Part shown: positions 19,917-29,705 of the stretch, one piece after another
How the letters are laid out: the number at the start of each line of letters is the position of its first letter
Position numbering within the stretch: position 1 is the stretch's first letter
Assembly (NCBI GenBank): GCA_031286225.1
Contig: JAITUQ010000037.1
Location: forward strand, 1 to 64,000
Reading direction: 5' to 3'
DNA length: 64,000 nucleotides
DNA from: Candidatus Methanorudis spinitermitis
GTDB lineage: Archaea > Methanobacteriota > Methanobacteria > Methanobacteriales > Methanobacteriaceae
The notes under the pieces: generated by a model
Told to the model about the DNA's origin: nothing
What the model saw: the letters and a program-made list of their open reading frames with translations, nothing else
The model's database searches: none
Made by a program: the position numbers and the translations under genes

Positions 19917-21185
19917 ATGAAAATTTGTATAATAGGTCAAGGATACATTGGACTGCCAACTGCAGCTCTTTTTGCAAACAGTAAATGCGAAGTTTTAGGT
20001 GTTGATAGAAACCAACCCATTGTCGATGCATTAAATCAAGGAAATATTCATATTGAAGAGCCAGGGATAAGAAAAATATTAAAATTAGCTATATCTAAGC
20101 AAAAATATAGAGCATCTATTTCTCCAGAAGAATCTGATGTGTTTATAATAACTGTTCCTACTCCAACAACAGAAAACAACTTATCATGCGATTTAAACAA
20201 TGTTTTTTCTGCGTGTGAATCAATTTTACCTTGTTTAAAAGAAAATAATATTGTGATTATTGAATCAACAATAGCTCCAATGTCAACTGATGATTTCATC
20301 AAACCAATTTTTGAAAAAGATGGTTGGAAAATTGGAAAAAACTTGTATTTATCTCATTGCCCAGAAAGAGTATTACCTGGGAAAATAATGGATGAATTAG
20401 TTAACAATGACAGAATTATAGGAGGAGTAACTCCAAAGTGTGCAGATAAATCTTCTGATATTTATAAAAAATTTGTTAAAGGAGATCTTATAAAAACAGA
20501 AGCAAAAACAGCTGAATTAGCTAAATGTATGGAAAATACTTTTAGAGATGTGAACATTGCATTAGCTAATGAATTAGCTAAAATTTGCTCAAAAATAGAA
20601 GTTAACACTTTAGATGTTATTGAAATGGCTAATAAACACCCACGAGTAAATATTCATTTTCCTGGTCCTGGTGTTGGAGGTCATTGCTTAGCTATTGATC
20701 CTTATTTTATCTATTCAAAAGCCCCTAGTACTGCAAAGCTAATAAAAACAGCTAGAGACATAAACAATAGTATGCCAAAATTTGTTGTGGAAAAAACTGA
20801 AAAAATATTAAAAAAAGTTGAAAGTAATAATGGTTCAACTAGTATTACAATAGCTATTTTAGGAGTAGCTTATAAAGGAAATACTGGAGATACAAGAGAA
20901 AGTCCAGCTATTGAAATTATTAAATCATTTAAAAATAAAGGTTATGATGTGAAAGTCCATGACCCTCATGTCAATAATCCAGGTTATTTAAATTTTAAAG
21001 AAGTTATTGATGGTGCAACAATTTGTTTAGTGCTTGCAGATCATGATGAATTTAAAAATTTAAATTATGATCTTTTAATTTCAAAAATGAAAGTGCCATT
21101 AATTTTTGATACTAAAAACATTGTTAAAGCTGAAAAAAATAATGTTGAAGTAGTTAATTATGGGAATATCTATGATCATATTTAA
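19917..21185 (+). CDS. wecC: UDP-N-acetyl-D-mannosamine dehydrogenase-type nucleotide-sugar dehydrogenase
   Basis: About 422 residues, normal for the UDP-glucose/GDP-mannose dehydrogenase family. The NAD-binding start is MKICIIGQGYIGLPTAALFA. ESTIAP, LSHCPERVLPG and the active-site region GPGVGGHCLAIDPYFI follow, then the C-terminal domain with YKGNTGDTRESPAIEII. This combination is closest to WecC-type enzymes, which oxidise UDP-ManNAc to UDP-ManNAcA; a UDP-GlcNAc substrate cannot be excluded. The chosen ATG at 19917 follows AAAGGT; a longer frame beginning with TTG at 19902 would include that ribosome site. It closes the surface-polymer block. Confidence 0.9.
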   Translation: MKICIIGQGYIGLPTAALFANSKCEVLGVDRNQPIVDALNQGNIHIEEPGIRKILKLAISKQKYRASISPEESDVFIITVPTPTTENNLSCDLNNVFSACESILPCLKENNIVIIESTIAPMSTDDFIKPIFEKDGWKIGKNLYLSHCPERVLPGKIMDELVNNDRIIGGVTPKCADKSSDIYKKFVKGDLIKTEAKTAELAKCMENTFRDVNIALANELAKICSKIEVNTLDVIEMANKHPRVNIHFPGPGVGGHCLAIDPYFIYSKAPSTAKLIKTARDINNSMPKFVVEKTEKILKKVESNNGSTSITIAILGVAYKGNTGDTRESPAIEIIKSFKNKGYDVKVHDPHVNNPGYLNFKEVIDGATICLVLADHDEFKNLNYDLLISKMKVPLIFDTKNIVKAEKNNVEVVNYGNIYDHI

Positions 21186-21623
21186 AAAATGAAATAAAAA
21201 TACAGAAGATTTAAAAGAATAAATCTGATTTTAAGATTCTAAGAATAAATTTATTAAAATTAAAATCTTATTATTTATAGTAATTTTATAATAATTTTAT
21301 TTAATAATAATTTTTTTCAAAATTAGTTAATTTTTTAATTATTATAAAGGATAATGAAAATTTAAAAATTTTTGATATATTAGATTTTTCTAAAATTAAG
21401 TTTACATTATATTTTAAAATAAACAATTAATATTTATTTCATGAAAAAACTAATTTTTCATATGATATTGATGTTAAAAGGATAAATATTCGTTTAGTTC
21501 TTAAAAAAAATTACACACCATTATTAGCTAAGCTAAAAAATACTTATAATTTAGTAATTCATATAATAATGAAAAATCTAGTATAATCTTAATAAAACAA
21601 TAAAAATTATTGGAGAAAAAATT
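21186..21623. other. Intergenic stretch, no gene seen
   Basis: About 440 bases of A+T-rich spacer separating the surface-polymer block from the leuCDB-like genes. It must carry the leuC promoter. No frame or RNA gene was recognised. Confidence 0.5.
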
Positions 21624-22871
21624 ATGTCTATGACAATGTCTGAGAAAATATTAGCTAAAACTTCAAATAAAAAGAAAACAGAAGCTGGAGAAATAGTTAT
21701 GGCTGATATTGACGTGGCTATGACTCATGATCTAACTGGTCCATTATCAATTGAATCATTTAATAAGATTGGAACAAAAAAAGTATGGGATCCTAGTAAA
21801 ATTGTTATACCTTTTGATCATCAAGTTCCTGCTGATTCATTAGATGCAGCTAATAATCATATAATTATGAGAAAATTTGTAGCTGAGCAAGGTATTAAAA
21901 ATTTTTATGATGTAAATGAAGGAGTTTGTCATCAAATTCTTCCAGAGTTAGGTCATGTTGTTCCCGGAGAAGTAATCGTTGGAACAGATTCACATACATG
22001 TACTCATGGTTCATTAGGTGCTTTTGCAACTGGAATTGGATCAACTGACATGGCCATGGTTTTTTCTACTGGTCAGCTATGGTTTAAAGTTCCTGAAACA
22101 ATACAATTTAATATAGAAGGAATTTTAAAAGAAAATGTTTATGCAAAAGATGTTATATTAAATATTATAGGTAAAGTTGGAGCTGATGGAGCTACTTACA
22201 AAGCATGTGAATTTGCAGGTAGCACAGTAGCTAATATGTCTGTCTCAGATAGGATGGTTCTGTGTAATATGGCCATAGAAATGGGTGGAAAAACTGGTCT
22301 TGTTGAAGTTGACGAAAAAACATTACAATATATCAAAAATCGATCAACTAAACCTTATACAGTTTTTAAAACAGATACAGATTCTCCATCTCTTGAAACT
22401 ATAGATATTGATGTTAATGAATTAGAACCTCAAGTAGCTTGCCCCCATAATGTAGATAATGTAAAACCAGCTTCAGAACTAGATGTGGAAATTGATCAGG
22501 TCTTTTTAGGTTCTTGTACAAATGGAAGAATAAGTGATATGAGAGAGGCAGCTGAAATATTAAAAGGAAAAAAGATAGCTAATGGTGTTAGAATGCTTGT
22601 TATTCCAGCATCAAAAGAAGTATACACTAAATCTTTAAATGAAGGGCTTATAAATATTTTTGTTGATGCTGGTGCATTAGTTTGTAATCCTTGTTGTGGA
22701 CCATGTCTTGGTGGTCATATTGGACTTATTGGACCTGGTGAGGCAAGCCTTTCAACTTCAAACAGAAATTTCAAAGGAAGGCAAGGTAGTCCAGATGGAG
22801 AAGTTTATTTATCTTCCGCTGCTGTAGCTGCTGCTTCAGCTATTGAAGGAAGAATAACTTTACCTCAATAA
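21624..22871 (+). CDS. leuC: 3-isopropylmalate dehydratase / homoaconitase large subunit
   Basis: A 415-residue aconitase-family large subunit of the archaeal two-subunit type. [19 protein letters not shown] is near residue 130. The [4Fe-4S] cysteines are in GSCTNGR near residue 297 and in [12 protein letters not shown] near residue 355. With the small subunit encoded next it isomerises 2-isopropylmalate (leucine) or homocitrate homologues (2-oxosuberate for coenzyme B). Methanogens carry one pair for each job. The small-subunit loop points to isopropylmalate (see leuD). GGAG lies 9 bases before the ATG, and leuD follows after 69 bases. Confidence 0.92.
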   Translation: MSMTMSEKILAKTSNKKKTEAGEIVMADIDVAMTHDLTGPLSIESFNKIGTKKVWDPSKIVIPFDHQVPADSLDAANNHIIMRKFVAEQGIKNFYDVNEGVCHQILPELGHVVPGEVIVGTDSHTCTHGSLGAFATGIGSTDMAMVFSTGQLWFKVPETIQFNIEGILKENVYAKDVILNIIGKVGADGATYKACEFAGSTVANMSVSDRMVLCNMAIEMGGKTGLVEVDEKTLQYIKNRSTKPYTVFKTDTDSPSLETIDIDVNELEPQVACPHNVDNVKPASELDVEIDQVFLGSCTNGRISDMREAAEILKGKKIANGVRMLVIPASKEVYTKSLNEGLINIFVDAGALVCNPCCGPCLGGHIGLIGPGEASLSTSNRNFKGRQGSPDGEVYLSSAAVAAASAIEGRITLPQ

Positions 22872-22940
22872 CAATGTTTTATTTTTTTATATTATTGAAA
22901 GTTTATTTTAAGAATAAACTTTATTTTAGGAGTTTAAATA

Positions 22941-23420
22941 ATGAAAGGAAAGGTTTGGAAGTTTGGAGATGATATTGATACTGACATAATAATCCCTGGA
23001 AGATATTTAGTTGTTACTGATCCTGATAAATTAGCTAAACATTGTATGGAAGGTTTAGATCCTGATTTTTATGAAAAAGTATCAAAGGGAGATATTATTG
23101 TAGCTGGAAAAAATTTTGGCTGTGGATCTTCTAGAGAACATGCCCCTCTTGCTCTTCAAGGAGTAGGTATTGGAGCAGTGATAGCTGATTCCTTTGCAAG
23201 AATTTTTTACAGGAATGCTACAAACGTTGGCATACCTCTTCTTGAAGCACCAAAGTTAAGTAAAGTTTTAGAAGAAGGTGAAGAGATAGAAGTTGACATG
23301 AAAGATGGGAAAATTATTTCACAAAAAGGAAAAGAATATAAATTTAAAAAATTACCTCCATTTATGTTGGAAATTCTTGAAAAAGGTGGTTTAATACCAT
23401 ATCTTAAAGAAAAAGGTTAA
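22941..23420 (+). CDS. leuD: 3-isopropylmalate dehydratase / homoaconitase small subunit
   Basis: A 159-residue small subunit with the signatures DIDTDIIIPGRYLVV near residues 11-25 and NFGCGSSREHAPLAL. In methanogens the loop after GRYL is known to set substrate choice: isopropylmalate enzymes have hydrophobic residues there and homoaconitases have Arg-Thr. Here it reads YLVV, which favours isopropylmalate and thus leucine synthesis. That is an inference from the motif alone. A strong AGGAG precedes the ATG, and it should be translated in complex with the LeuC neighbour. Confidence 0.92.
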   Translation: MKGKVWKFGDDIDTDIIIPGRYLVVTDPDKLAKHCMEGLDPDFYEKVSKGDIIVAGKNFGCGSSREHAPLALQGVGIGAVIADSFARIFYRNATNVGIPLLEAPKLSKVLEEGEEIEVDMKDGKIISQKGKEYKFKKLPPFMLEILEKGGLIPYLKEKG

Positions 23421-23737
23421 TTAAAATAAACAAAATATTACTGGAGATAATTTTTTAAAAAAAATTATTATATTCATTAGTTATAATTCTATTGATTATT
23501 AAAATAAAGAAAATAAAAAATTTTCTAACTTTTGCAAAATCTTCGATTTTGCTTTATAAAAGCTTGCTTTTCTAAACTTAAAAAACTAAAGCTTTTTAAA
23601 TAAAAATTATAAAAATTTTAATAATAAAAATAATGATTTTTATTAATTTAATATAAAAAAATAAATGGAATCCATTGATTAAATAATTAATTATAACAAA
23701 TGTATTATAATACAATATTAAAAAAAGTTGTGGTCGT
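23421..23737. other. Intergenic stretch with small hairpins
   Basis: A spacer of about 320 bases between leuD and leuB. It contains a perfect hairpin (23534-23552), a second small palindromic stretch just after it and long A+T runs. No coding frame was recognised. See the repeat entry. Confidence 0.5.
23534..23552. repeat. Perfect 8-bp stem hairpin
   Basis: GCAAAATC-TTC-GATTTTGC forms a perfect 8-bp stem with a 3-base loop. AAAAGC-TT-GCTTTT follows a few bases later. The preceding 14-mer TTTTCTAACTTTTG (23521-23534) also occurs at 16480-16493. It could be a transcript 3'-end structure for leuCD or part of a dispersed intergenic element. Confidence 0.5.
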
Positions 23738-24730
23738 ATGTACAAAATAGCTGTTATTCCTGGTGATGGAGTCGGAAAAGAAGTTATGGAAGCTACTTTA
23801 CATGTTTTAAGTTGTTTAAATTTAGATATTAAATATAGCTTTGCAGATGCAGGAGATGAGTACGGCGAAAAATATGGAGAGCCTCTCCCAATAGAAACAA
23901 TTAATTTAGTAAAAGATGCTGATGCATGTTTATTCGGAGCTGCAGGGGAAACAGCTGCTGATGTTATTATTAAACTTCGCCAAGAAATGGATTTTTTTGT
24001 AAATCTTCGCCCTGTAAAATCTTATCCTGGAACTAATGCATTGTTTGATGATTTGGATTTTATGATAGTTCGAGAAAATACTGAAGGAATGTATGTTGGT
24101 GAGGAAGAATATACAGATGAAGGAGCAATAGCTAAGCGCGTTATAACAAGAGCTGCATCAGAAAGAATCTGCAGGTATGCTTTTGAATATGCAAAAGATA
24201 ATAATAGAAAAAAAGTTACTGGAGTTCATAAAGCAAATGTTTTAAAAAAAACTGATGGTTTATTTAAAGAAGTTTTTTATGAAGTAGCTAAAAACTATGA
24301 AAAATATGGAATTGAAGCAGAAGATTTTTATGTTGATGCAACAGCTATGTATCTTTTGACAAAACCACAAAATTTTGATGTTATTGTAACAACGAACCTT
24401 TTTGGAGATATTTTATCAGATGAAGGAGCTGGACTTGTAGGAGGTCTTGGTTTAATGCCTTCAGCAAATATCGGTGAAAATAGAGGGTTATTCGAGCCAA
24501 TTCATGGATCTGCTCCAAATATAGCTGGAAAAGGTTTAGCTAATCCAACAGCTATGCTCTTATCTGCAGTTATGATGTTAAATTATCTTGGAGAAAAAGA
24601 ATCTGCAAATATATTAGATAAAGCTATTTTAGAAGTTTTAACTGAAAAAAAATATATTACTCAAGATATTGGTGGAAAATCATCTACTATGGAAATGGCT
24701 AAAGCTATTGCTAAGAAAATAAAGGTTTAA
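23738..24730 (+). CDS. leuB: Isopropylmalate/homoisocitrate dehydrogenase
   Basis: A 330-residue decarboxylating dehydrogenase of the isocitrate/isopropylmalate family. The start is YKIAVIPGDGVGKEVMEA. VRENTEGMYVGEE near residue 110 carries the substrate-binding region. TTNLFGDILSDEGAGLVGGLG near residue 220 and EPIHGSAPNIAGKG near residue 255 carry metal- and NAD-binding residues. It oxidises 3-isopropylmalate or, as AksF, homoisocitrate homologues. Proximity to leuCD fits leucine synthesis, although the 317-base gap means it may have its own promoter. GTGGTCGT precedes the ATG. Confidence 0.9.
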   Translation: MYKIAVIPGDGVGKEVMEATLHVLSCLNLDIKYSFADAGDEYGEKYGEPLPIETINLVKDADACLFGAAGETAADVIIKLRQEMDFFVNLRPVKSYPGTNALFDDLDFMIVRENTEGMYVGEEEYTDEGAIAKRVITRAASERICRYAFEYAKDNNRKKVTGVHKANVLKKTDGLFKEVFYEVAKNYEKYGIEAEDFYVDATAMYLLTKPQNFDVIVTTNLFGDILSDEGAGLVGGLGLMPSANIGENRGLFEPIHGSAPNIAGKGLANPTAMLLSAVMMLNYLGEKESANILDKAILEVLTEKKYITQDIGGKSSTMEMAKAIAKKIKV

Positions 24731-24897
24731 AGTTTTGTTTTTAAATTATTAAAAGATAATGAAAATAAAAGAAAAAAACAAAAATTAAATTAAAAAATAA
24801 TAAAAATAATGGCTAGAATATTATTCTAAAACACATGAATCAATGTTATTTATAAATTTAAATATTTTAAAATATATAAACAATAGGAAATGAGATT

Positions 24898-26091
24898 TTG
24901 AATAATATAGAACAAGTACGATCAGATTTTCCAATTTTAAATGATTTAATTTACTTAGATTCTGCAAGTACAAGTCTTACTCCAAAACAAGTAGTAGAAG
25001 CAATGAATGAATATTATTTTAGATATAATGCTAATATTGGTCGTGGTGCTTATAGAATAGCTATTGAAGCAAGTAATAAAGTTGAAGAATCTCGAGGAAA
25101 AATAGCTAAGTTTATTAATGCAAAAGAAAATGAAATCATCTTCACAAAAAACACTACAGAAGCTATAAATACAGTAGCTAATGGTTTAAATTTCGAAAAA
25201 GGAGATAATATATGCCTATCCAACATAGAACATCATTCAAATCTCATACCTTGGCTTAATCTAAAACAAAAAGGTATTAAAGTTAATATCATTCAAGCAA
25301 ATTCCGAAGGAATTGTTGAAAAAGAGAATATTAAAGAAAATATAAATAATAGGACAAAATTAATAGCTATTACTCATATTTCAAATTCAATAGGCTCTAT
25401 TCAAGATGTAGAAGCTATTGGAAAAATAGCTCATGAAAATAATAGTTTATTTTTAGTTGATGGTGCTCAATCATTAGGTCATGTTAAAGTCAATTTAAAA
25501 AAGATAAATGCTGATTTTATGGCTTTTCCTGGGCATAAAGGATTATTAGGTCCAGTAGGGACTGGATTTTTATATTTAAAAGAAGATATATCTAATGAGT
25601 TAAAAACAATTAATCTTGGTGGTGGAACAATAACTAATGTAGAGGAAGAGAATTTTTCTTTAGAAAATGTTCCACAGAGATTTGAAGCTGGAACTCTAAA
25701 CATCAGTGGAATTATAGGGTTAAATACAGCTGTTGATTATATAAACAAAATAAAAGTCTCAAATATTGAAAAACATTGTGCATATTTAACAAAAAAGATT
25801 TGGGATAAACTATCAAAGATTGAAGGATTAATATTATATGGTAGTGAAAAAAATACACATGGTATTGTATCCTTTAATATTGATGGGATAAATTCTTATG
25901 ATGTAGCTAAAATTCTTGATGAAACTAGAGATATTTGTGTAAGAAGTGGTTTTCACTGTGCTATTCCTGGAATAAAACATTTAAATGCAAATGGCACAGT
26001 TAGAGTATCAGTTCACTATTACAATAATATGTCAGATGTTGAAAAGTTAGCTAATTCTACAGAAGAAATAGCTAAAGTTTTTTCTAGTTAA
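24898..26091 (+). CDS. Cysteine desulfurase, SufS/CsdA type
   Basis: A 397-residue aminotransferase class V enzyme. SNIEHHSNLIPWL near residue 103, LVDGAQSLGHVKV near residue 186 and the PLP lysine in FPGHKGLLGPVGTGFLY near residue 213 are clear. The catalytic cysteine lies in VRSGFHCAIPG, the group II (SufS) pattern. It releases sulfur from cysteine as persulfide for Fe-S cluster or thio-cofactor synthesis. No ATG fits the N-terminus. TTG at 24898, preceded by AGGAAATGAG, is the chosen start. No suf scaffold genes are adjacent in the window, so the sulfur acceptor is unknown. Confidence 0.9.
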   Translation: MNNIEQVRSDFPILNDLIYLDSASTSLTPKQVVEAMNEYYFRYNANIGRGAYRIAIEASNKVEESRGKIAKFINAKENEIIFTKNTTEAINTVANGLNFEKGDNICLSNIEHHSNLIPWLNLKQKGIKVNIIQANSEGIVEKENIKENINNRTKLIAITHISNSIGSIQDVEAIGKIAHENNSLFLVDGAQSLGHVKVNLKKINADFMAFPGHKGLLGPVGTGFLYLKEDISNELKTINLGGGTITNVEEENFSLENVPQRFEAGTLNISGIIGLNTAVDYINKIKVSNIEKHCAYLTKKIWDKLSKIEGLILYGSEKNTHGIVSFNIDGINSYDVAKILDETRDICVRSGFHCAIPGIKHLNANGTVRVSVHYYNNMSDVEKLANSTEEIAKVFSS

Positions 26092-26281
26092 TGTTTAAAA
26101 AGGAAAATAAAAAAACAATAATTTAAAAGAAATGAATTATAAAAATAAAAAACTAAGAAAATATTTATTAATATTTAATAAAAAAATTTACAAATTATAA
26201 ATTAAATAACTATAATAAAAATGATTTTAGTTTTTTAAATAATAATAAATAAAAATTTATAAATAAAATAGGAGGCTAATT

Positions 26282-26371
26282 ATGGCTTGGGCTAAAATTG
26301 CTGCCTTAATAATTATATTAATTATGGTAATGAGTGCTGTTGCAGGTTTTTTATTAATGGTTGTAGGATAA
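26282..26371 (+). CDS. 29-residue single-span membrane peptide
   Basis: A very short gene missed by most length cut-offs. A strong AGGAGG (about 26270-26275) is placed before an ATG that opens 29 codons ending in TAA. The product MAWAKIAALIIILIMVMSAV continues with AGFLLMVVG and is almost entirely a transmembrane helix with one lysine near the N-terminus. The near-ideal ribosome site and clean composition argue that it is translated. It lies alone between the cysteine desulfurase and ribH genes. The function is unknown; small single-span proteins often act as subunits of membrane complexes. Confidence 0.7.
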   Translation: MAWAKIAALIIILIMVMSAVAGFLLMVVG

Positions 26372-26504
26372 TGATTTTTAAAAAAAATCTTTAAAAATAT
26401 TCTTTAAAAAATCAAAAATATAATTATATTTTTATAAATAAGTATAATTTTAATTAAATAAATTAAAAATAAAATATTAAATGTTATTTGATTGGAGGAA
26501 TCTA

Positions 26505-26921
26505 ATGGTAAAATATAATATAGGGGCAGTAGTAGCTGAGTTTAACTATGATTTAACCCATATGATGTTAGAATTAGCTAAAAAAGAAGCAAAAATTCGA
26601 GAATGTGAAATAACTCAAGTTATTCCAGTTCCTGGGGTTTTTGACATGCCTCTTGCTATAAAAAAACTATTGGAAAAAGAGAATATTGATGCAGTTATAA
26701 CTTTAGGAGCAGTTATAGAAGGTTCTACAGATCACGACCAAATTGTAGCCCAGCATGCTTCTCGTAAAATAGCTGATTTATCTCTTGAATTTGAAAAACC
26801 TGTGGCATTAGGAATTAGTGGTCCAGGAATGACAAGGTTAGATGCTCACAAGCGGGTTGAATATGGTAAAAGAGCTGTTGAAGCTGCGGTAAAAATGTGT
26901 AGTAGATTAGAAAAAATTTAG
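26505..26921 (+). CDS. ribH: 6,7-dimethyl-8-ribityllumazine synthase
   Basis: A 138-residue lumazine synthase, the archaeal length. [17 protein letters not shown] at the start, [14 protein letters not shown] near residue 75 and [16 protein letters not shown] near residue 106 match the substrate-binding loops. It condenses the ribityl-aminouracil with dihydroxybutanone phosphate in riboflavin synthesis, which also feeds F420-related flavin chemistry. The chosen start ATG (26505) has GGAGG 7 bases upstream; an in-frame ATG 24 bases earlier would place that site inside the gene. The methanogenesis marker gene follows after about 40 bases. Confidence 0.93.
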   Translation: MVKYNIGAVVAEFNYDLTHMMLELAKKEAKIRECEITQVIPVPGVFDMPLAIKKLLEKENIDAVITLGAVIEGSTDHDQIVAQHASRKIADLSLEFEKPVALGISGPGMTRLDAHKRVEYGKRAVEAAVKMCSRLEKI

Positions 26922-26963
26922 ATATATAAACTTATTCTATATTGTTTTATAGTACTGATTTCT

Positions 26964-27896
26964 ATGGAAATTTTAAAGCCTAAAGATTTAAAAAAAAAGT
27001 TTAAAGATCCTTGGATTGCTCCTTATGAAAAAGTAATAACTTTAGTTGATGGAGACTTTGTAGAGATAATAGAGTACCACCCATGTATTTCTGGTTCTCA
27101 TTGGTTAGTGAATCAGTACAAAAAAAATAGTGGTCTTATTTTAAAAGCCTATAGAGATGGTAATAAACATGTATTTCTCACAAAAGTAGGTAAAGTTCCT
27201 TTAGACTTAAAAGCTAGTGTTAGTGCAGCAGGAATAGAAGAAGTAGCAATCGAAAATGATTTTGTTAAAGTCACCCATAGTGGATTAGCTGGTGCTGGTG
27301 TTGGAGCTGGAATGTGCCGTGGTATGGCTGAAGGAATTGATCATGTAGAGCTTTTAAATGAGGGTGGAGGTTCTAAACTTGGTAAAGCTACTGTAATAAC
27401 ACCAATAATGGAAAAAATCAACATTGGAATTGATGACACTGATACAAAAGAAAAAGGTGCCACTTGGACAACAGCTCATAATATAGCTACTCAACTGCAA
27501 AAAGAAGGTTTTGAATATTTAGATCATGTCATAGTCCAATTATATCCCCATAACCCAAACAAAACCCAAAATTCTGTTTCAATAGCTTTAACCTTTGCAA
27601 TTTTCCCTAATCAAAAAGAACGATTGATTAATAGAGTTATAAGTCTATTGAAAGAAAGTACTCTTTCTGATGAAACGGCTATAGCTATTTTAGAAGGCAT
27701 ACAAATTCCTAAAGAATTAAAAAATTATAGTATGGATGCTAAAACCAAAATGATTACAATTGAAGAAGCTGAAAAAGTAGCTAATGATTTAAATATTCCT
27801 TTAGTATCTATTACTGGAAATCAAGGAAAAATCGGTGCTTTAGCTGCTTTAGGTCTTTATAATAATTTATTTGAAGCTACTAAAGTTTATTATTAA
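26964..27896 (+). CDS. Methanogenesis marker protein 11
   Basis: A 310-residue protein matching the family known as methanogenesis marker 11, found across methanogens with unknown biochemical role. It contains a glycine-rich stretch (SGLAGAGVGAGMCRGMAEG near residue 110) and INIGIDDTDTKEKGATWTTA near residue 152, the latter like the DDTD nucleotide-binding motif of TiaS-type proteins. No clear ribosome site precedes the ATG. Its position next to ribH does not reveal its job. The family assignment is from recall of the signature and length. Confidence 0.85.
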   Translation: MEILKPKDLKKKFKDPWIAPYEKVITLVDGDFVEIIEYHPCISGSHWLVNQYKKNSGLILKAYRDGNKHVFLTKVGKVPLDLKASVSAAGIEEVAIENDFVKVTHSGLAGAGVGAGMCRGMAEGIDHVELLNEGGGSKLGKATVITPIMEKINIGIDDTDTKEKGATWTTAHNIATQLQKEGFEYLDHVIVQLYPHNPNKTQNSVSIALTFAIFPNQKERLINRVISLLKESTLSDETAIAILEGIQIPKELKNYSMDAKTKMITIEEAEKVANDLNIPLVSITGNQGKIGALAALGLYNNLFEATKVYY

Positions 27897-27992
27897 TTAA
27901 TACATTCTTATTATTATTTAGATTGTTAAGATATGGACTCTTTTTAAAAATTCAAAATCCACTTAGTATAGATATAAAAATCTTTTAAAAAT

Positions 27993-29705
27993 TCAAAAGC
28001 TAATACTTAAAAATGAACCAAATCTATTTGGAAGAAAAGATTTTGACGAGGAACCTTTATCAACAACTTTTATCTCAATTATGTGGTCTCCATAGTATGC
28101 AAAATAGCTATTGTTTATCTTAATATCTTTCATTGGTATTGATTTTAAATTATAACCATTAGCAGATATTCCATATTCTGAATCATTCTTAACTGTACAA
28201 GTTATATTATCTATCAATTTATTATCTAAATAAATTTCAAAAACATAACCACTAGTTATTCTTGAATTGATGATAAAATATACATTAGCTGATGGAATAT
28301 TAGATGAATTAGTAGAATTTATTGAGCGTTCTACTTTTATCCCTTCAAAAATAACTTTAATATGTCCATCAGATATGGTATCTCCAATTTGAACGCCTAA
28401 ACTTTTTCTTAAATCTTCAGGTAATCTTAAAATATTAGATTCCCAATCTCTTGTTTTATTTACAGTATAATATTGATCATTTATTATTAATTTATCGCCA
28501 TAGCTAAGTTCTAAAGTTTTTAAAGCATCTTCAGGGATTCTTATAATGTTTATTTCATTTTCAAGTGCACTATCAACTTTATATGGTCCTCTAACATAGA
28601 TAGTTTGATCTGGAGATCCTGGAAATATTACAAGAGTTCTTGATATTGGTTCAATAGATATTTTTCCATCATTAATGTTAGCTGCGCTTAAAAATGTTGA
28701 AATCATTAAAATCAATACAAAAGCTGAAATTATCACCGAAAAATGCATTTTTACAAAAGATTTCAAAAGATTTCCTTTTGGTCTATTCCTAAATATTTTT
28801 ATTGATTTTATAATAAGTTTAAAAAGGTAATAAACAGCTACTACCAAACCGATTACTCCAATAATTATTCCTATCTCAAGTGGGATCCCTTGAACAAAAA
28901 ATAAAGTAAATAAACCTAAAATAATAAGTGAAAGACCTAATGTTGCCATTCTAATATAGTTTCCCATGGAATCCATCATTGTAACTCGACCATATTCCAT
29001 TGCTCTACTAATAATGGTTCTAAACACTTCATTAGCCATATCATTTAATCCTGTAAGTGGAGACATGTCATGCTTTATCTCCCCAATATCAACCTCTTCT
29101 ATTTGAATACCATGTGCATCAGCATCTAAAACAATCCCAACATCAACCCCATAATCCTTCTCAAATTTTATTTTGGATAATACTGAACGTTTACCTGCAA
29201 ATTGTCCACTAAGTGGCTGTTCAAATGTGATTTCTGGGAAAAAAAACTTTAATAGTGGTTTAGCTGTAAGTTCTGTGACACGCCCACTATCTCTCATGAA
29301 TTTAGTCTTAGTAATATCAGTTTTTCCTTCTAAAATAGGCTTGATGATACTATTAACTTTTTCATAATCCAAATTATAAATATCTGCATCAATAAAAGCC
29401 ACAATATCTCCTTTTGAATGTCTAAATCCTGTATTAATGGCTGAACCTTTACCCTGATTTTTTGTATGAGAAATTACAGCAGCTCCTGATTTTTTTGCTT
29501 CCTCAACTGTTCCATCCAAAGATCCATCATCAACAACTATAACTTCATCTACATAGGACAATTCCTTAACTACCTTTACCACATTTGAAACTGTTTTTTC
29601 TTCATTATAGGTCGGGATAACTACTGAAACAGATTGTTCTTCCTTTTTGTTTGATGAACTAATAGAACTTAATAAAAATAATAAAATTACAATTATAAAA
29701 GGCAA
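27993..29705 (-). CDS. Membrane-anchored family-2 glycosyltransferase with C-terminal tandem beta domains
   Basis: A 570-residue protein. A hydrophobic N-terminus (residues 2-17) precedes a GT-A domain at 25-240 with SVVIPTYNEEKTVSNVV, VVDDGSLDGT and FIDADIYNLD. The fold resembles glucosyl-3-phosphoglycerate synthase and dolichyl-phosphate glucosyltransferases. Membrane segments lie near 254-300 and 322-340. The last 230 residues appear extracytoplasmic. They include two similar units near 387-405 and 425-445 (RIPEDALKTLELSYGDKL and RLPEDLRKSLGVQIGDTI) that look like AbrB-type beta domains. The start is TTG with a GGGGTG site 6 bases upstream. The substrate is unknown; a lipid-linked or surface glycan role is plausible. 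Confidence 0.8.
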   Translation of the reverse strand: MPFIIVILLFLLSSISSSNKKEEQSVSVVIPTYNEEKTVSNVVKVVKELSYVDEVIVVDDGSLDGTVEEAKKSGAAVISHTKNQGKGSAINTGFRHSKGDIVAFIDADIYNLDYEKVNSIIKPILEGKTDITKTKFMRDSGRVTELTAKPLLKFFFPEITFEQPLSGQFAGKRSVLSKIKFEKDYGVDVGIVLDADAHGIQIEEVDIGEIKHDMSPLTGLNDMANEVFRTIISRAMEYGRVTMMDSMGNYIRMATLGLSLIILGLFTLFFVQGIPLEIGIIIGVIGLVVAVYYLFKLIIKSIKIFRNRPKGNLLKSFVKMHFSVIISAFVLILMISTFLSAANINDGKISIEPISRTLVIFPGSPDQTIYVRGPYKVDSALENEINIIRIPEDALKTLELSYGDKLIINDQYYTVNKTRDWESNILRLPEDLRKSLGVQIGDTISDGHIKVIFEGIKVERSINSTNSSNIPSANVYFIINSRITSGYVFEIYLDNKLIDNITCTVKNDSEYGISANGYNLKSIPMKDIKINNSYFAYYGDHIIEIKVVDKGSSSKSFLPNRFGSFLSISF

